Shown: piece after piece, positions 36,613 through 48,326 of the stretch
Position numbering within the stretch: the first letter of the stretch is position 1
Layout: every line of letters starts with the position of its first letter
Assembly: GCA_018882835.1 (NCBI GenBank)
Contig: VERE01000001.1
Location: forward strand, 1-64,000
DNA from: Limnohabitans sp.
Lineage (GTDB): Bacteria; Pseudomonadota; Gammaproteobacteria; Burkholderiales; Burkholderiaceae_C
Length of the DNA stretch: 64,000 nt
Direction: 5' to 3'
Notes under the pieces: model-generated
What the model was told of the DNA's origin: nothing
What the model saw: the letters and a program-made list of their open reading frames with translations, nothing else
The model's database searches: none
Program-made: the position numbers and the translations under genes

Positions 36613-37860
36613 ATGAAAATTGCCGTCATTGGCGCCGGCATCATCGGCGTCACCACCGCCTACGAATTGGCCCGCCGTGGTCACGATGTGGAAGTGTTTG
36701 AGCGCCATGGTGCCGTGGCCGAAGGCGCCAGCTTTGCCAATGCAGGCGTTCTGGCGCCGGGCTATGTGACGCCATGGGCGGCCCAAGGTATGCCTGGCAA
36801 GGTGTTGCGTTACTTGTTCCAACAGCACGCCCCCGTTCGGCTGGGTCGTCCCGGCTGGCGCGACCTGGCTTGGATGCGCCGCTGGCTCAAGGCCTGCGAC
36901 CCAACGCAATACAAGGTCAACCGGGAGCGCATGCAAAGGCTGGCGTTCTACAGCCGTGCCTGCCTGCATGAGCTGACGCACCAACTGCAAATGGATTACG
37001 ACCGCCGAAGTGGCTACACCGTGTTGTTGCGTTCGGCCCAGGACGAAACACTGGTGCAAGCATCGCTGGATTTTTTGCGTGAGGCGGGTGTCCCCTTTCA
37101 ACGCCTGGACCGCCATGGCGTGCTGGCCCTTGAACCCGCCTTGAATGTCGACACCGAACTGCACGCAGGCATTCATTTACCCGACGATGAAGTGGCCAAC
37201 TGCCGCCAATTTGCGGTGCAACTGCGTCAGCACGCCGAAGCCCTGGGTGTGCGCTTTCATTTCAAGAAAAGCCTTTCCCCGTTGCGGCCCGCAGCCCCCA
37301 CCACATTGGACGGCCGACACGGCGCGGCCACCTTTGAGGCCGTGGTGATGTGCGCGGGTGTTCAAAGTGCAGACTTGCTGCGGCCCCTGGGCTTGCGAAT
37401 TCCTTTGACCGCGGTGTATGGCTACTCCCTGACCGCGCCGGTGCGCGAGGACATGGATGCTCCGCGCAGTGCCCTCATGGACGAACGCTACAAGGTTGCG
37501 ATTTCGCGCCTGGGCAACCGCGTGCGAGTGGCGGGCTCGGCTGAAATTGGCGGCGACCCTTTGCGGCTGCGCGATGCCTCGGTGCAAACCCTCTACAAAG
37601 TTTTGAACGACTGGTTTCCGGGCGGCGCACAATTGAGCCAAGGCGTCCAAATCTGGAAAGGCGCTCGGCCCATGCTGCCCGATGGGCCGCCTTTGCTGGG
37701 GGCCAGCGGTGTGCCAGGCATCTGGCTCAACCTGGGGCACGGCTCCAGCGGCTGGGCCCTCAGTTGCGGCAGCGCCCGCGCGGTGGCAGACCTGATCTCA
37801 GGCCACGACCCTGGCCTGGACCTGAATGGCTACCAACTGTCGGAACGCTTTCCATCATGA
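36613..37860 (+). CDS. dadA: D-amino acid dehydrogenase (DadA-like FAD oxidoreductase)
   Basis: MKIAVIGAGIIGVTTAYELARRGHDVEVFER, GARPMLPDGPPLLG, LNLGHGSSGW. Confidence 0.88.
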   Translation: MKIAVIGAGIIGVTTAYELARRGHDVEVFERHGAVAEGASFANAGVLAPGYVTPWAAQGMPGKVLRYLFQQHAPVRLGRPGWRDLAWMRRWLKACDPTQYKVNRERMQRLAFYSRACLHELTHQLQMDYDRRSGYTVLLRSAQDETLVQASLDFLREAGVPFQRLDRHGVLALEPALNVDTELHAGIHLPDDEVANCRQFAVQLRQHAEALGVRFHFKKSLSPLRPAAPTTLDGRHGAATFEAVVMCAGVQSADLLRPLGLRIPLTAVYGYSLTAPVREDMDAPRSALMDERYKVAISRLGNRVRVAGSAEIGGDPLRLRDASVQTLYKVLNDWFPGGAQLSQGVQIWKGARPMLPDGPPLLGASGVPGIWLNLGHGSSGWALSCGSARAVADLISGHDPGLDLNGYQLSERFPS

Positions 37861-39299
37861 ACCTGCAACGCATCTCTGCCCGCGCCGCCTGGCCCCTGCA
37901 TTCTGTGGCAAGCACACGCCAGCTGGAAACCCAGGCCTTGTCCCAGGTTGCGCCCCACAGCCTGATGCAGCGGGCTGCCGAGTCCGTGGCGCGCCTGGCC
38001 TTGGCCTTGGCGCCACACGCGCAAGACATTTGGATCGCATGTGGCCCCGGCAACAACGGTGGCGACGGCCTGCTGGCGGCGCAATGGCTGCAGCAAGCCG
38101 GCAAACGTGTGCATGTCACCCGATGGGCAGATGGCAAGGCGCCGCCAGCAGACACGCAATGGGCCTTGCAAAGCGTGCTGCAAGCGGGCCTGGCGATCAC
38201 CACCGACATCCCGAAAACCTGGGATCTGGCCATCGATGCGCTGCTGGGCTTGGGAGCGCGCACCGCCCCGTCAGGCCGAATGGGCGATGCGCTGGCTGCA
38301 CTGTGTGCAAGCCCAGCCCCCGTGCTGTGCGTGGATGTCCCCACAGGCCTGGATGCCGACACAGGTGTCTGGCACGGTCCGGCCCTTCACCCCGGACAAA
38401 TCCGCCATACGCTGAGCCTACTGACGCTCAAGCCCGGCTTGTTCACACGCGCCGGGCGCGACTGCGCCGGCACGGTTTGGCAGGACACCCTGGGCCTCGC
38501 CGTTTCTGAACAAGACGCTTGTGCCTGGCTGCAGGGGCCCAGCCCCTTGCCAAAGCGCTGGCATGACGCCCATAAAGGCCACTTTGGGGATGTGGCCGTA
38601 CTAGGCGGTGATGTCGGGATGTCAGGTGCAGCCTTGCTCGCTGGAACCGCTGCACTGCATGATGGCGCAGGGCGCGTGATGGTGCACTTGTTGGCAAAGG
38701 CCGAAGGCCTCGCCTCACCCGCAGCCTTGATGCTGCGGCCTGCGGACGCCTTGTCAATGGACGACAAAGCCACGCTGGTGGCGGGTTGCGGCGGGGGCGA
38801 AGCCATTCGCGCCCATTTGCCGCGTCTGCTTTCCAGAGCAGTCCGACTGGTGCTCGACGCTGATGCCCTGAATGCCATCGCACAAGACCAGGGCTTGCTG
38901 CATTTGCTGCAACAACGAGGGCAACGCCAACTGGAAACCGTCCTGACGCCCCACCCACTGGAGGCCGCACGCTTATTGGGGATGGACACAAGCGAGGTTC
39001 AAGCTGACCGGCTCACAAGCGCGCAGGCGCTGGCCAGGCTGACCCACAGCTGCGTGGTGCTCAAAGGGGCTGGCTCGGTGATCGCGCGCGCGCAGGGCCT
39101 GCCGCATGTCAACCCCACGGGCAATGCCCGGCTTTCCACTGCGGGCAGCGGCGATGTGTTGGCAGGCATGATTGGCGCACGCATGGCGCAAGGCCAGACC
39201 GCCTGGGAAGCTGCCTGCGGCGCAGTGTACGCTCACGGCCAACGCGCTGAAAAAGGCCCGCAAGACAGCGTGTTGACCGCTGACATGCTGGCCTGCTGA
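37857..39299 (+). CDS. nnr: Bifunctional NAD(P)H-hydrate epimerase/dehydratase
   Basis: CGPGNNGGDGLLAAQWL, VVLKGAGSVIA, GNARLSTAGSGDVLAGMIGARMAQG; ATGA overlap with dadA. Confidence 0.93.
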   Translation: MNLQRISARAAWPLHSVASTRQLETQALSQVAPHSLMQRAAESVARLALALAPHAQDIWIACGPGNNGGDGLLAAQWLQQAGKRVHVTRWADGKAPPADTQWALQSVLQAGLAITTDIPKTWDLAIDALLGLGARTAPSGRMGDALAALCASPAPVLCVDVPTGLDADTGVWHGPALHPGQIRHTLSLLTLKPGLFTRAGRDCAGTVWQDTLGLAVSEQDACAWLQGPSPLPKRWHDAHKGHFGDVAVLGGDVGMSGAALLAGTAALHDGAGRVMVHLLAKAEGLASPAALMLRPADALSMDDKATLVAGCGGGEAIRAHLPRLLSRAVRLVLDADALNAIAQDQGLLHLLQQRGQRQLETVLTPHPLEAARLLGMDTSEVQADRLTSAQALARLTHSCVVLKGAGSVIARAQGLPHVNPTGNARLSTAGSGDVLAGMIGARMAQGQTAWEAACGAVYAHGQRAEKGPQDSVLTADMLAC

Positions 39300-39303
39300 G
39301 AGA

Positions 39304-40056
39304 TCAACCGCGGCCGGCAAACGGCATCTTGGTGGCCATGACGGTGTGGAACATCACATTGGCCTCCAGGGGCAGACTGGCCATGTAGAGCACCGACTGG
39401 CCGACGATGTTCACGTCCATCAAGGGCTCCACAGCCACTTCACCATGGGCTTGCATGACGCCCTTGGCCATGCGCATGGCCATGGGGGTGGCGGCGTTGC
39501 CAATGTCGATTTGTCCCACGGCGATGTCGTATTTGCGGCCATCGAGCGAGGCGGTCTTGGTCAGGCCCGACACCGCATGTTTGGTAGACGTATAGGCAAT
39601 CGAGTTGGGGCGCGGCGTGGTGGCCGAGATCGAGCCGTTGTTGATGATGCGACCGCCACGGGGCGATTGGCTCTTCATCACGCGGAAGGCTTGCTGAATG
39701 CAATAGAACATGCCGTTCAAATTGGTGTCCACCACGTTTTTCCAGATCTCGATGTCCAGGTCCTCCAGGGGCACGGCAGGAGCGCTGACGCCGGCGTTGT
39801 TGAAGAGCACATCGACACGGCCATAGGTAGCCACTGCCTGGTCAAACAAAGCCTTGACAGACGCGGGGTCGACCACATTGGTTGGCACGGCCAAGCCCGT
39901 CACGCCGGCGCCGGCTTCGGACAGCGTTTCATTCAATGCATCGGCGCGGCGACCGGCCAGCACCACGCGGTAACCGGCTTTCAACAAGGTCAGGGCTGCG
40001 GCTTTGCCAACCCCCGAACCTGCACCAGTGACGATGGCAACTTTGGAATCACTCAT
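39304..40056 (-). CDS. SDR-family oxidoreductase
   Basis: [37 protein letters not shown]. Confidence 0.9.
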   Translation of the reverse strand: MSDSKVAIVTGAGSGVGKAAALTLLKAGYRVVLAGRRADALNETLSEAGAGVTGLAVPTNVVDPASVKALFDQAVATYGRVDVLFNNAGVSAPAVPLEDLDIEIWKNVVDTNLNGMFYCIQQAFRVMKSQSPRGGRIINNGSISATTPRPNSIAYTSTKHAVSGLTKTASLDGRKYDIAVGQIDIGNAATPMAMRMAKGVMQAHGEVAVEPLMDVNIVGQSVLYMASLPLEANVMFHTVMATKMPFAGRG

Positions 40057-40072
40057 GAAAAATCCTTGTGAA

Positions 40073-42331
40073 TTAACGGCGCGACTTGCGCCCTTTTTTG
40101 AACGACACAGCTTTTTTGACAGCTGCTTTCAGGGATTGCAGGGGTGATTTTGGCGCAGACGCTGCTGCCGCTTTGTCACCTTTGTCACCGCCCTTTTTGT
40201 CACGGCGACGTGCACCGGGCACATCACGCTCTGCAGGTTCGCGCAGACCGCGCTCGCGCGGCGCCTTGAGGGGGCGCTCCTCGCCCTCTCGCACCAGACG
40301 AAAGTCGATCTTGCGACCATCGAGGTCGACCCGACTGACCTGCACCTGAACCCGCGTGCCGATGGCATAGCGAATCCCGGTGCGCTCGCCGCGCAACTCT
40401 TGGCGCGCCTCATCGAAGCGGAAATACTCCCCGCCCAATTCGGTGATGTGCACCAAGCCCTCGACATACAGCGCGTCAAGCGTGACAAACACACCAAATC
40501 CGGTGGCCGCAGTGACCACCCCGCTGTATTCCTCGCCCAGGTGCTCGCGCATGTATTTGCACTTGAGCCAGGCCTCCACATCGCGGCTGGCCTCATCGGC
40601 CCGCCGCTCGTTGGCGCTGCAGTGCAGGCCCGCCGCCTCCCAAGCGGTTTGGTCGGGATGGCTGCTGCGCGCTTTGACCATCGCGTTTTCCGGCGGCTTG
40701 ACGCGCGACGCCAGCCGCCGCGACAAGCGCGCATGCGCTTCACCAGGGGTGGGCAAGTTGGGCAGTTGGTAGCGTTTCTTGGCCAGAATGGCCTTGATGA
40801 CGCGGTGCACCAGCAAATCGGGGTAGCGCCGAATGGGGCTGGTGAAGTGGGTATAAGCCTCGAATGCCAGGCCAAAGTGGCCGCTGTTGATGGGCGTGTA
40901 GATCGCCTGCTGCATGGAGCGAAGCAACATGCTGTGGATCTGTTGTGCGTCTGGCCGGTCTTTGGTGGCGTTCGCGATGGCCTGAAATTCTGCGGGCTTG
41001 GGCTCATCGCTGATGCTCATGCCAATGCCTGTGGATTTCAGGTAGTTGCGCAGCAATTCTTTTTTCTCGGGCGTGGGGCCCTCGTGCACACGGAACAGGC
41101 CGGGGTGCTTGCTTTGCAAAATGAAGTCGGCACTGCAAGCATTGGCGGCCAACATGGCCTCTTCAATCAAACGGTGCGCATCGTTGCGGGTGCGCGGCAC
41201 GATTTTTTCAATCCTGCCGTTGTCGTCACAGACGATCTGGGTCTCGGTGGTTTCAAAGTCCACCGCACCGCGACGTTGGCGAGCCTGCAACAGGGCGCGG
41301 TAAACATCGTGAAGGTCCATCAGATGCGGCACCAGTTCGGCGCGTGCCTGGGCTTGCGGCCCGCGGGTGTTGCCCAGAATGGCCGCCACCTCGGTGTAGG
41401 TGAAACGCGCCTGACTGTGCATCACCGCCGGATAAAACTGGTAAGCGTGAATCTCGCCATCGGCCGTGACCAGCATGTCGCAGACCATGCACAAACGCTC
41501 GACGTGGGGGTTCAGCGAACACAGACCATTGGAGAGCTTCTCGGGCAACATCGGGATGACGCGGCGCGGAAAGTAAACGCTGGTGGCGCGATCGTAGGCG
41601 TCGATGTCAATCGCGCTGCCGGTCTCGACATAGTGGCTCACGTCCGCAATGGCCACCAGCAAACGCCAACCCTTGCGGCGTCCGACACGTGCCGGTTCGC
41701 AGTACACCGCATCGTCAAAGTCGCGGGCGTCTTCGCCGTCGATGGTCACCAGTGGCACATCGGTCAGGTCAATGCGCTCTCGCTTGTCTTGCGCCCGCAC
41801 CTTGTCAGGCAAACCGCGCGCCAATGCCAGACAGGCCTGTGAAAATTCGTGCGGCACGCCGTATTTGCGTACGGCGATGTCGATTTCCATGCCGGGGTCG
41901 TCCATCTCGCCCAGCACTTCCTTGATGCGTCCCACAGGTTGGCCAAACAGACTGGGCGGTTCGGTCAACTCGACCACCACCACCTGCCCCACTTTGGCCA
42001 AACCGGTGGCGCTCTTGGGAATCAGCACGTCCTGGCCATAGCGCTTGTCTTCCGGTGCCACCAGCCACACGCCGCTTTCTTGCAACAAGCGGCCGATGAT
42101 AGGTTGCGCAGGCCGTTCAATGATTTCAACCACACGTCCTTCGGGACGGCCGCGCCCATCGAAGCGCACCACCCGGGCTTTGACCCGGTCTTTGTGCAGG
42201 ACGGCGCGCATTTCATTGGGTGGCAGGTAAATGTCTGCCGCCCCATCGTCGCGTTGGACAAAGCCGTGGCCATCGCGATGGCCTTGAACGGTTCCTTCAA
42301 ATTCTTCCAGCAGGCTGCTGGATGCACTCAT
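40073..42331 (-). CDS. rnr: Ribonuclease R
   Basis: [30 protein letters not shown]1 domain and basic C-tail. Confidence 0.97.
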   Translation of the reverse strand: MSASSSLLEEFEGTVQGHRDGHGFVQRDDGAADIYLPPNEMRAVLHKDRVKARVVRFDGRGRPEGRVVEIIERPAQPIIGRLLQESGVWLVAPEDKRYGQDVLIPKSATGLAKVGQVVVVELTEPPSLFGQPVGRIKEVLGEMDDPGMEIDIAVRKYGVPHEFSQACLALARGLPDKVRAQDKRERIDLTDVPLVTIDGEDARDFDDAVYCEPARVGRRKGWRLLVAIADVSHYVETGSAIDIDAYDRATSVYFPRRVIPMLPEKLSNGLCSLNPHVERLCMVCDMLVTADGEIHAYQFYPAVMHSQARFTYTEVAAILGNTRGPQAQARAELVPHLMDLHDVYRALLQARQRRGAVDFETTETQIVCDDNGRIEKIVPRTRNDAHRLIEEAMLAANACSADFILQSKHPGLFRVHEGPTPEKKELLRNYLKSTGIGMSISDEPKPAEFQAIANATKDRPDAQQIHSMLLRSMQQAIYTPINSGHFGLAFEAYTHFTSPIRRYPDLLVHRVIKAILAKKRYQLPNLPTPGEAHARLSRRLASRVKPPENAMVKARSSHPDQTAWEAAGLHCSANERRADEASRDVEAWLKCKYMREHLGEEYSGVVTAATGFGVFVTLDALYVEGLVHITELGGEYFRFDEARQELRGERTGIRYAIGTRVQVQVSRVDLDGRKIDFRLVREGEERPLKAPRERGLREPAERDVPGARRRDKKGGDKGDKAAAASAPKSPLQSLKAAVKKAVSFKKGRKSRR

Positions 42332-42363
42332 TTTTTTGATACAATGCCTTTCTTTCCTGAAAT

Positions 42364-42448
<85 letters not shown>

Positions 42449-42457
42449 ATCTTAACG

Positions 42458-42488
42458 AAAGCCACTGACCCTTCAGTGGCTTTTTTTA
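42458..42488 (+). terminator. Terminator after tRNA-Leu (possibly bidirectional with rimO)
   Basis: aAAGCCACTGacccttCAGTGGCTTTTTTT. Confidence 0.85.
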
Positions 42489-42494
42489 TGTTTT

Positions 42495-43889
42495 TTAAAC
42501 GGGCAAGGCAACCAAGTCGTGCCCCTGCGTTCCCACCACCTCGGCGCGGGTGAATTCCCCCACCTTGAGGCGTTTGCTCAGCTTTTCAGGGGGCAACAAA
42601 TGCACCACCCCGTCAATCTCGGGCGCGTCGGCATAACTGCGGCCCACGCCGCCCTTTTTACCGCCCCCAGGCGCCGAGTCCACCAGCACTTGAAGGCTGG
42701 CACCCACACGCTTCCTGAGTTTTTCCACCGACACCGCCTCAGCCACTTCCATGAAACGTGCTCGGCGCTCGTCGCGAACCTCTGCGGGCAGCATGCCCGG
42801 CAGATCATTGGCGGTGGCACCGCTCACCGGGCTGTAGGCAAAACAGCCTGCGCGGTCAATTTGCGCCTCACGCACAAAGTCCAGCAGGTGCTGAAACTCT
42901 TCTTCGGTTTCACCAGGAAAGCCAGCGATGAAGGTGCTTCGAATCACGATTTGCGGGCACAACTCGCGCCAGCGGGCAATGCGTTCGAGGTTGCGCTCGC
43001 CACTGGCGGGGCGCTTCATGCGCTTGAGCACGTCGGGGTGGCTGTGCTGAAAAGGCACATCCAGGTAGGGCAGCACCAAGCCTGAGGCCATCAGAGGGAC
43101 GATCTCGTCCACGCTGGGGTAGGGGTACACATAGTGCAAACGCACCCAGGCGCCATACCCCTCGGCCAATTGGCCCAAAGCTTGAACCAACTCGAGAGTG
43201 CGCGTCTTGATCGGTTGGCCGTCCCAAAAACCCGTGCGGTAGCGAACATCGACGCCGTAGGCCGAGGTGTCCTGGCTGATCACCAACAACTCTTTGACGC
43301 CGCCCTCGAACAAGGCGCGGGCCTCTTTCATCACGTCACCGATCGGGCGGGACACCAGGTCACCGCGCATGGAGGGGATGATGCAAAAGGTACAGCGGTG
43401 GTTACAGCCTTCGCTGATCTTCAGGTAAGCGTAATGCCGCGGCGTCAATTTGATGCCCGCCTCGCCAAAGGCTTGCGGCACCAGGTCGATGAACGGATCA
43501 TGCGGCTTGGGTAAGAACGCATGCACGGCATCCATGACTTCGTCGGTGGCATGCGGCCCGGTCACGGCCAGCACGCTGGGATGCATGGCCTTGACCAGGT
43601 TGTCGCCGCTTTCGGCGGCGCGCGCGCCCAGACAGCCGGTCACGATCACCTTGCCGTTCTCGGCCAGCGCCTCGCCAATGGTGTCCAGGCTTTCCTGCAC
43701 CGCATCGTCAATGAAACCGCAAGTGTTGACGATGACCAGGTCAGCGCCTTCAAATGTTTTGGAGGTTTGGTAGCCCTCGGCACTTAAGCGCGTGAGAATC
43801 AGCTCGGAATCGGTCAAGGCCTTGGGGCAGCCCAGGCTGACGAACCCGACCCGGGGTGATGCATTGGTCGCAGTGGGGGTGTCGTTCAT
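42495..43889 (-). CDS. rimO: Ribosomal protein S12 methylthiotransferase
   Basis: [36 protein letters not shown]. Confidence 0.97.
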   Translation of the reverse strand: MNDTPTATNASPRVGFVSLGCPKALTDSELILTRLSAEGYQTSKTFEGADLVIVNTCGFIDDAVQESLDTIGEALAENGKVIVTGCLGARAAESGDNLVKAMHPSVLAVTGPHATDEVMDAVHAFLPKPHDPFIDLVPQAFGEAGIKLTPRHYAYLKISEGCNHRCTFCIIPSMRGDLVSRPIGDVMKEARALFEGGVKELLVISQDTSAYGVDVRYRTGFWDGQPIKTRTLELVQALGQLAEGYGAWVRLHYVYPYPSVDEIVPLMASGLVLPYLDVPFQHSHPDVLKRMKRPASGERNLERIARWRELCPQIVIRSTFIAGFPGETEEEFQHLLDFVREAQIDRAGCFAYSPVSGATANDLPGMLPAEVRDERRARFMEVAEAVSVEKLRKRVGASLQVLVDSAPGGGKKGGVGRSYADAPEIDGVVHLLPPEKLSKRLKVGEFTRAEVVGTQGHDLVALPV

Positions 43890-43894
43890 GTTGT

Positions 43895-44497
43895 TCAGCG
43901 CTTCAGGCCCATGGCGCCCAAAACCTGCTCGGTTTGCTTTTGCAGCTGGTCTTGCATTTGCACAAACATGTTCTGCGATTGCTCCACATAACTGCCCATC
44001 ATGCCCTGCAGCAAGGGGGACTGCATGGTCATGAATTGTTTCCACATTTCGGGCGACAAGGTTTGTGACTGCTCGCTCATTTTGTGCTGGATGTCCATGA
44101 ACGACTGCACATTTTTCTCCAGGTAAGTGCCCATGAAGCCTTGCATGGCATGCCCGTAAAAACGGATGATATTGGCCAGCGCGCGCTCGGTGAACATCGG
44201 TACGCCGCCGGTTTCCTCTTCCAGAATGATTTGCAAAAAAATACTGCGGGTCAGGTCTTCCTGCGTCTTGGCGTCCAGCACCACCACCGGCAGGTTGTCC
44301 ATCACCATCTGCTTGACCTCAGCCAGGGTGATGTACGACGACGTGAGCGTGTCATAGAGCCGGCGGTTGGGATACTTCTTGATGATGCGCTGTGTGGTAG
44401 CGCTTTCTGCGGCGGAAGATGCTTGTTTTTTGCTGACCACGGGTTTGATTCCTGTACGCGATGCGGGTGCCTCAGCGAGATTGTAGGAAGGCCGCAA
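43895..44497 (-). CDS. phaR: Polyhydroxyalkanoate synthesis repressor PhaR
   Basis: [28 protein letters not shown], [23 protein letters not shown] region. Confidence 0.92.
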   Translation of the reverse strand: MRPSYNLAEAPASRTGIKPVVSKKQASSAAESATTQRIIKKYPNRRLYDTLTSSYITLAEVKQMVMDNLPVVVLDAKTQEDLTRSIFLQIILEEETGGVPMFTERALANIIRFYGHAMQGFMGTYLEKNVQSFMDIQHKMSEQSQTLSPEMWKQFMTMQSPLLQGMMGSYVEQSQNMFVQMQDQLQKQTEQVLGAMGLKR

Positions 44498-44561
44498 ATT
44501 GTCGAACCCCTGAGGTTTTCCCTGAAAGGGGATCTCCGGGTGGCTGGACGTTACGGGAAAT

Positions 44562-44638
44562 TGGTAGGCGCGATTGGACTCGAACCAACGACCCCCACCA
44601 TGTCAAGGTGGTGCTCTAACCAGCTGAGCTACGCGCCT
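44562..44638 (-). tRNA. tRNA-Val (GAC), CCA encoded
   Basis: Reverse complement aggcgcgTAGCTCAGCTGGTTAGAGCaccaccttGACatggtgg…GGTTCGAGTCCaatcgcgcctacca. Confidence 0.95.
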
Positions 44639-44670
44639 GTGTTGTCGAGAAAAGAATTGTAACAGGGTTT

Positions 44671-46893
44671 TCAACGACGCCTTGCGGTACGTACGCCTTT
44701 GACCTCTTTCACCACAGTGAGCACCTTGGCCAAGCGCGCCGAATCACTGACCTCGATGGTGAAGGTCATCCAAGCCAGGCCCTTGATAGATTGCGTCTGG
44801 ACACCGATGACGTTCATCTTTTCCTTGGCAAACACTTCAGAAATATCGCGCAGCAGACCTTGCCGATCGATTGCCTCGACGGCAACATCCACTGGATAGT
44901 AAACCGTCTCACTGGCAGCCGATCGCCCCCACTCGACGTCAATCACGCGGTCTTCACTGCGCTGCTTCATTTGCCTGAAGTTGCTGCAGTTCGCGCGATG
45001 GATGCTGACCCCTTTGCCGCGCGTGACGAAACCCTGTATGGCGTCAGGGGGCGCGGGTTTGCAGCAGCGGGCCAGTTGAGTGAGCAATGAATCCACCCCC
45101 ACGACCAACACGCCGCCCCGTGTGCTGTGGCCAGAAGGCTTGGCTTTCTTGAGGATGATTTGCTCATCCAGCGGCACATTGACAACCTCTGGGGGGTTCA
45201 GCAGGGTTTCAATGTTGCGCAAAGAGAACTCGTCCTTGCCCACGACCTCGAACAGATCATCGGCCGACTTGAAGCCGAGTTGGCTGGCCAAATCTTCAAG
45301 CTTGATGGCCGTGCGACCTTCGCGCTGCAGCAATTTTTCAACGGCATCGCGCCCACGTGAGACTGTCTCTTGGGTGAGCAAGGCATTGAACCACGACCGG
45401 ACTTTGGCGCGCGCCCTGGGGCTGGCCAAAAACCCGAGCTCCGGGTTGAGCCAATCGCGGGAGGGGCCACCTTCTTTGACCGCAATGACCTCGACGGTCT
45501 GTCCGTTTTTCAAGGGTGTGTTCAGAGGGACCATGGTCCCGTCGATCCGTGCCCCCCGACAGCGATGGCCCAAGTTGGTATGCACGCTGTAGGCAAAATC
45601 AACCGCGGTGCTGCCCTGTGGCAATTCAACAATGGCCGCATCGGGCGTCAGCACATAGATTCTGTCGGACATGGCGTCCGAAGTGGCTCGGCCGGGCTGC
45701 GACTGACCCGATGTTGCCAACTCGCGCTCCCAGGCCAGCAACTGCCTGAGCACCGCAATTTTGGCGTCGTAATGGCTGCTGGCACTGACCCCCGCATAAC
45801 CTTTGGCCCCAGCTTCTTTGTAGGCCCAGTGCGCGGCCACGCCCAACTCGGCATGGGCATGCATGTCCTGCGTGCGAATTTGCACCTCGATGGCTTTCCC
45901 GTCAGCATCGCGCACCACGCTGTGCAAGCTCTGGTACCCATTGGACTTGGGGCGCGCAATGTAGTCATCAAACTCTTCCACCACAGGTTGGAAATGAGAG
46001 TGGACCCAGCTCAATGCGGCATAGCAATCAGGCACGCTGGGTACCACCACACGCAAGGCCCTGATATCGAAGATCTTGTCAAAGCTCAACGATTTGCCGC
46101 GCATCTTTTTGACGATGCTGTAAATGTGCTTGGGACGCCCCTGCACTTGCGCCTCGATGCCCTGCGCTTTCAAATCTTGCGTGAGTTTGTCGCGCAAACC
46201 TTGCATGTATTGCTCGCGCTCAGTGCGCTTCTCATCCAGCAAGCGGGCGACCTCGCGGTAAGTGTCAGGCTCCAGAAACCGAAAGGCCAGGTCCTCCATC
46301 TCCCATTTGATTTGCCAAATGCCGAGGCGGTTGGCCAGGGGGGCGAACACATGCAGCGACTCGTGGGCCAAACCGTAGGGCACAGGCAAGCGACTGGCCG
46401 CGAAGTGCCGCAAGGTTTGCAAGCGCGAAGCCAGCCGCAACAACACCACCCGCAGGTCGCGCGAAAAAGCCAGGAGCATGCGACGCACGTTCTCGGCATG
46501 CAGGCCCGAATCGGCCCCCGCCGCTGAAGCCCCCTGAACCGTGCGGGCCTGGCGTTGTACGTGAATCAGCTGGGTGGTTTCCACTGCCAGTTGGGCTTCC
46601 GCTTCACCAAAGGCTTTGCCAATGACATCTTGTGGCTTGTTGAGGTGCTCACAAGCGTAGACCAGGTAGCTGGCCGCCTGAATGGCCTCCGATCCGCCAA
46701 TGCTTCGCAGAATGGCCACCATGGCATCCGCGTGCGCCAGGATGTTTTCACCTGTGTCCAGATGGGCATCGGCCAGCAACGGTTCTGCGAAAGCGCGTGC
46801 GCGCGCCAGGCCTTCTGGCGCGTTCACCAGGCCTTGCTGAGCCACAGCAACAACGGCGTGGGTCAAAGGCAAATCGGGAGAGTGGCTTTTCAT
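44671..46893 (-). CDS. relA: RelA-type (p)ppGpp synthetase
   Basis: RelA/SpoT synthetase (KSNGYQSLHSVV, FDIRALRVVV), TGS and ACT domains; HD hydrolase motif not preserved. Confidence 0.92.
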   Translation of the reverse strand: MKSHSPDLPLTHAVVAVAQQGLVNAPEGLARARAFAEPLLADAHLDTGENILAHADAMVAILRSIGGSEAIQAASYLVYACEHLNKPQDVIGKAFGEAEAQLAVETTQLIHVQRQARTVQGASAAGADSGLHAENVRRMLLAFSRDLRVVLLRLASRLQTLRHFAASRLPVPYGLAHESLHVFAPLANRLGIWQIKWEMEDLAFRFLEPDTYREVARLLDEKRTEREQYMQGLRDKLTQDLKAQGIEAQVQGRPKHIYSIVKKMRGKSLSFDKIFDIRALRVVVPSVPDCYAALSWVHSHFQPVVEEFDDYIARPKSNGYQSLHSVVRDADGKAIEVQIRTQDMHAHAELGVAAHWAYKEAGAKGYAGVSASSHYDAKIAVLRQLLAWERELATSGQSQPGRATSDAMSDRIYVLTPDAAIVELPQGSTAVDFAYSVHTNLGHRCRGARIDGTMVPLNTPLKNGQTVEVIAVKEGGPSRDWLNPELGFLASPRARAKVRSWFNALLTQETVSRGRDAVEKLLQREGRTAIKLEDLASQLGFKSADDLFEVVGKDEFSLRNIETLLNPPEVVNVPLDEQIILKKAKPSGHSTRGGVLVVGVDSLLTQLARCCKPAPPDAIQGFVTRGKGVSIHRANCSNFRQMKQRSEDRVIDVEWGRSAASETVYYPVDVAVEAIDRQGLLRDISEVFAKEKMNVIGVQTQSIKGLAWMTFTIEVSDSARLAKVLTVVKEVKGVRTARRR

Positions 46894-46987
46894 CAGTCTG
46901 GGCGTCAGGGGAATGCAATATGAGCAGAGATAATCCTTGGCATTCCCTGTGGATCACAGGCTAGATCGTAAACGACTGGAGTTTCAA

Positions 46988-47770
46988 ATGTCTCAAGGTT
47001 TTCTCAGCGGCAAGACCGCATTGGTCACAGGTTCCACCAGCGGCATCGGTTTGGGGATCGCCAAGGCTTTGGCGCGCCAAGGCGCCAACATCGTGCTCAA
47101 TGGGTTTGGCGACCATGCCACCCCTGAAAAAGACATTCAAGCCTTGGGCGTCAAGACGGCTTACCACGGCGCAGACATGAGCAAGCCCGCCGAGATCGAG
47201 GACATGATGAAATTCAGCGCCCAGCAATTTGGACGCGTGGACATCCTGGTCAACAACGCTGGCATTCAACACGTGGCCCCGATCGAGCAATTTCCGGTTG
47301 AGCGCTGGGATGCAGTGATCGCCATCAACCTCAGCAGCGCGTTTCACACCACCCGACTGGCGTTGCCTGCCATGCAAGCGGCCCACTGGGGCCGCATCAT
47401 CAACGTGGCCTCGGTCCACGGCCTGGTGGCCTCGGTCCAGAAAGCCGCCTATGTTGCTGCCAAGCATGGCATCGTGGGCTTGACCAAGGTCACTGCGCTG
47501 GAAAATGCCACCACTGGCGTGACCTGCAACGCCATTTGTCCCGGCTGGGTACTGACCCCCCTGGTACAAAAGCAAGTGGACGCCAAGGCTACGGCTTTGG
47601 GCATCTCCAACGACGAGGCCACCAAGCTTTTGCTGGGTGAAAAAGAACCCTCCATGCAATTCACCACGCCGGAAGAACTCGGCGAATTGGCGGTTTTCTT
47701 CTGCTCTGCGGCCGCGGGCAATGTGCGCGGTGTGGCATGGAACATGGATGGCGGTTGGGTCGCGCAATAA
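46988..47770 (+). CDS. 3-hydroxybutyrate dehydrogenase
   Basis: SDR with MSQGFLSGKTALVTGSTSGIGLGIAKALA, CPGWVLTPLVQKQVDA, GVAWNMDGGWVAQ. Confidence 0.88.
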   Translation: MSQGFLSGKTALVTGSTSGIGLGIAKALARQGANIVLNGFGDHATPEKDIQALGVKTAYHGADMSKPAEIEDMMKFSAQQFGRVDILVNNAGIQHVAPIEQFPVERWDAVIAINLSSAFHTTRLALPAMQAAHWGRIINVASVHGLVASVQKAAYVAAKHGIVGLTKVTALENATTGVTCNAICPGWVLTPLVQKQVDAKATALGISNDEATKLLLGEKEPSMQFTTPEELGELAVFFCSAAAGNVRGVAWNMDGGWVAQ

Positions 47771-47885
47771 GTCCATTTCCCATTTGAACTCCTGTGAATT
47801 AATTTGCAATTTATATGTATGAAAATATTTATAAAAACAAGTAAAACTTACGTCAAATGCGGTGAAATTGATTATTTTTGGCACC

Positions 47886-48326
47886 ATGACCAAGAACGCC
47901 ATTCTGACCGAAGCGCAAAAATTTTCGCAAAGGCTCCGCACTGCCATGCAGGACTCGGGCTACAAGCCTTCTGCCACGGTGCTGGCCAATGAATTCAACC
48001 TCCGTTACTGGGGTAACAGCATCACCACCCATGCGGCCCGCAACTGGCTGATTGGCATTTCTTTGCCCAAACAAGACAAGCTGAGGGTTCTCAGTGACTG
48101 GCTTCACATCAGCCCCAACGACCTGCTGTTTGGGCCTGACCATGCTCCCACCCGATTGCCGTTGATGGAAGCATTGGTCCCTGATGAGTTGAACTTGGCA
48201 GACCATCAAATGGTCAAGCGCTACATGGCTTTGTCAGTGGAGCATCGGCGCGTGGTTCGAGAGATGGTTGCAGCACTCGACTACATGGCCAACCGAGGCG
48301 GCCCTCCCGCCATCGCTGCTAGCTGA
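47886..48326 (+). CDS. HTH-type transcriptional regulator (repressor-like)
   Basis: [83 protein letters not shown] resembles XRE-like HTH. Confidence 0.7.
   Translation: MTKNAILTEAQKFSQRLRTAMQDSGYKPSATVLANEFNLRYWGNSITTHAARNWLIGISLPKQDKLRVLSDWLHISPNDLLFGPDHAPTRLPLMEALVPDELNLADHQMVKRYMALSVEHRRVVREMVAALDYMANRGGPPAIAAS

Noticed and set aside
40400-41842. 480-aa plus-strand ORF opposite rnr
   Set aside because: Shadow ORF; rnr motifs on the other strand are unambiguous.
44245-44275. gggtcaggtcttcctgcg, similar to the end motif of the inverted repeat
   Set aside because: Short partial match inside phaR with no palindromic partner.
45370-46527. 385-aa plus-strand ORF opposite relA
   Set aside because: Shadow ORF of relA.
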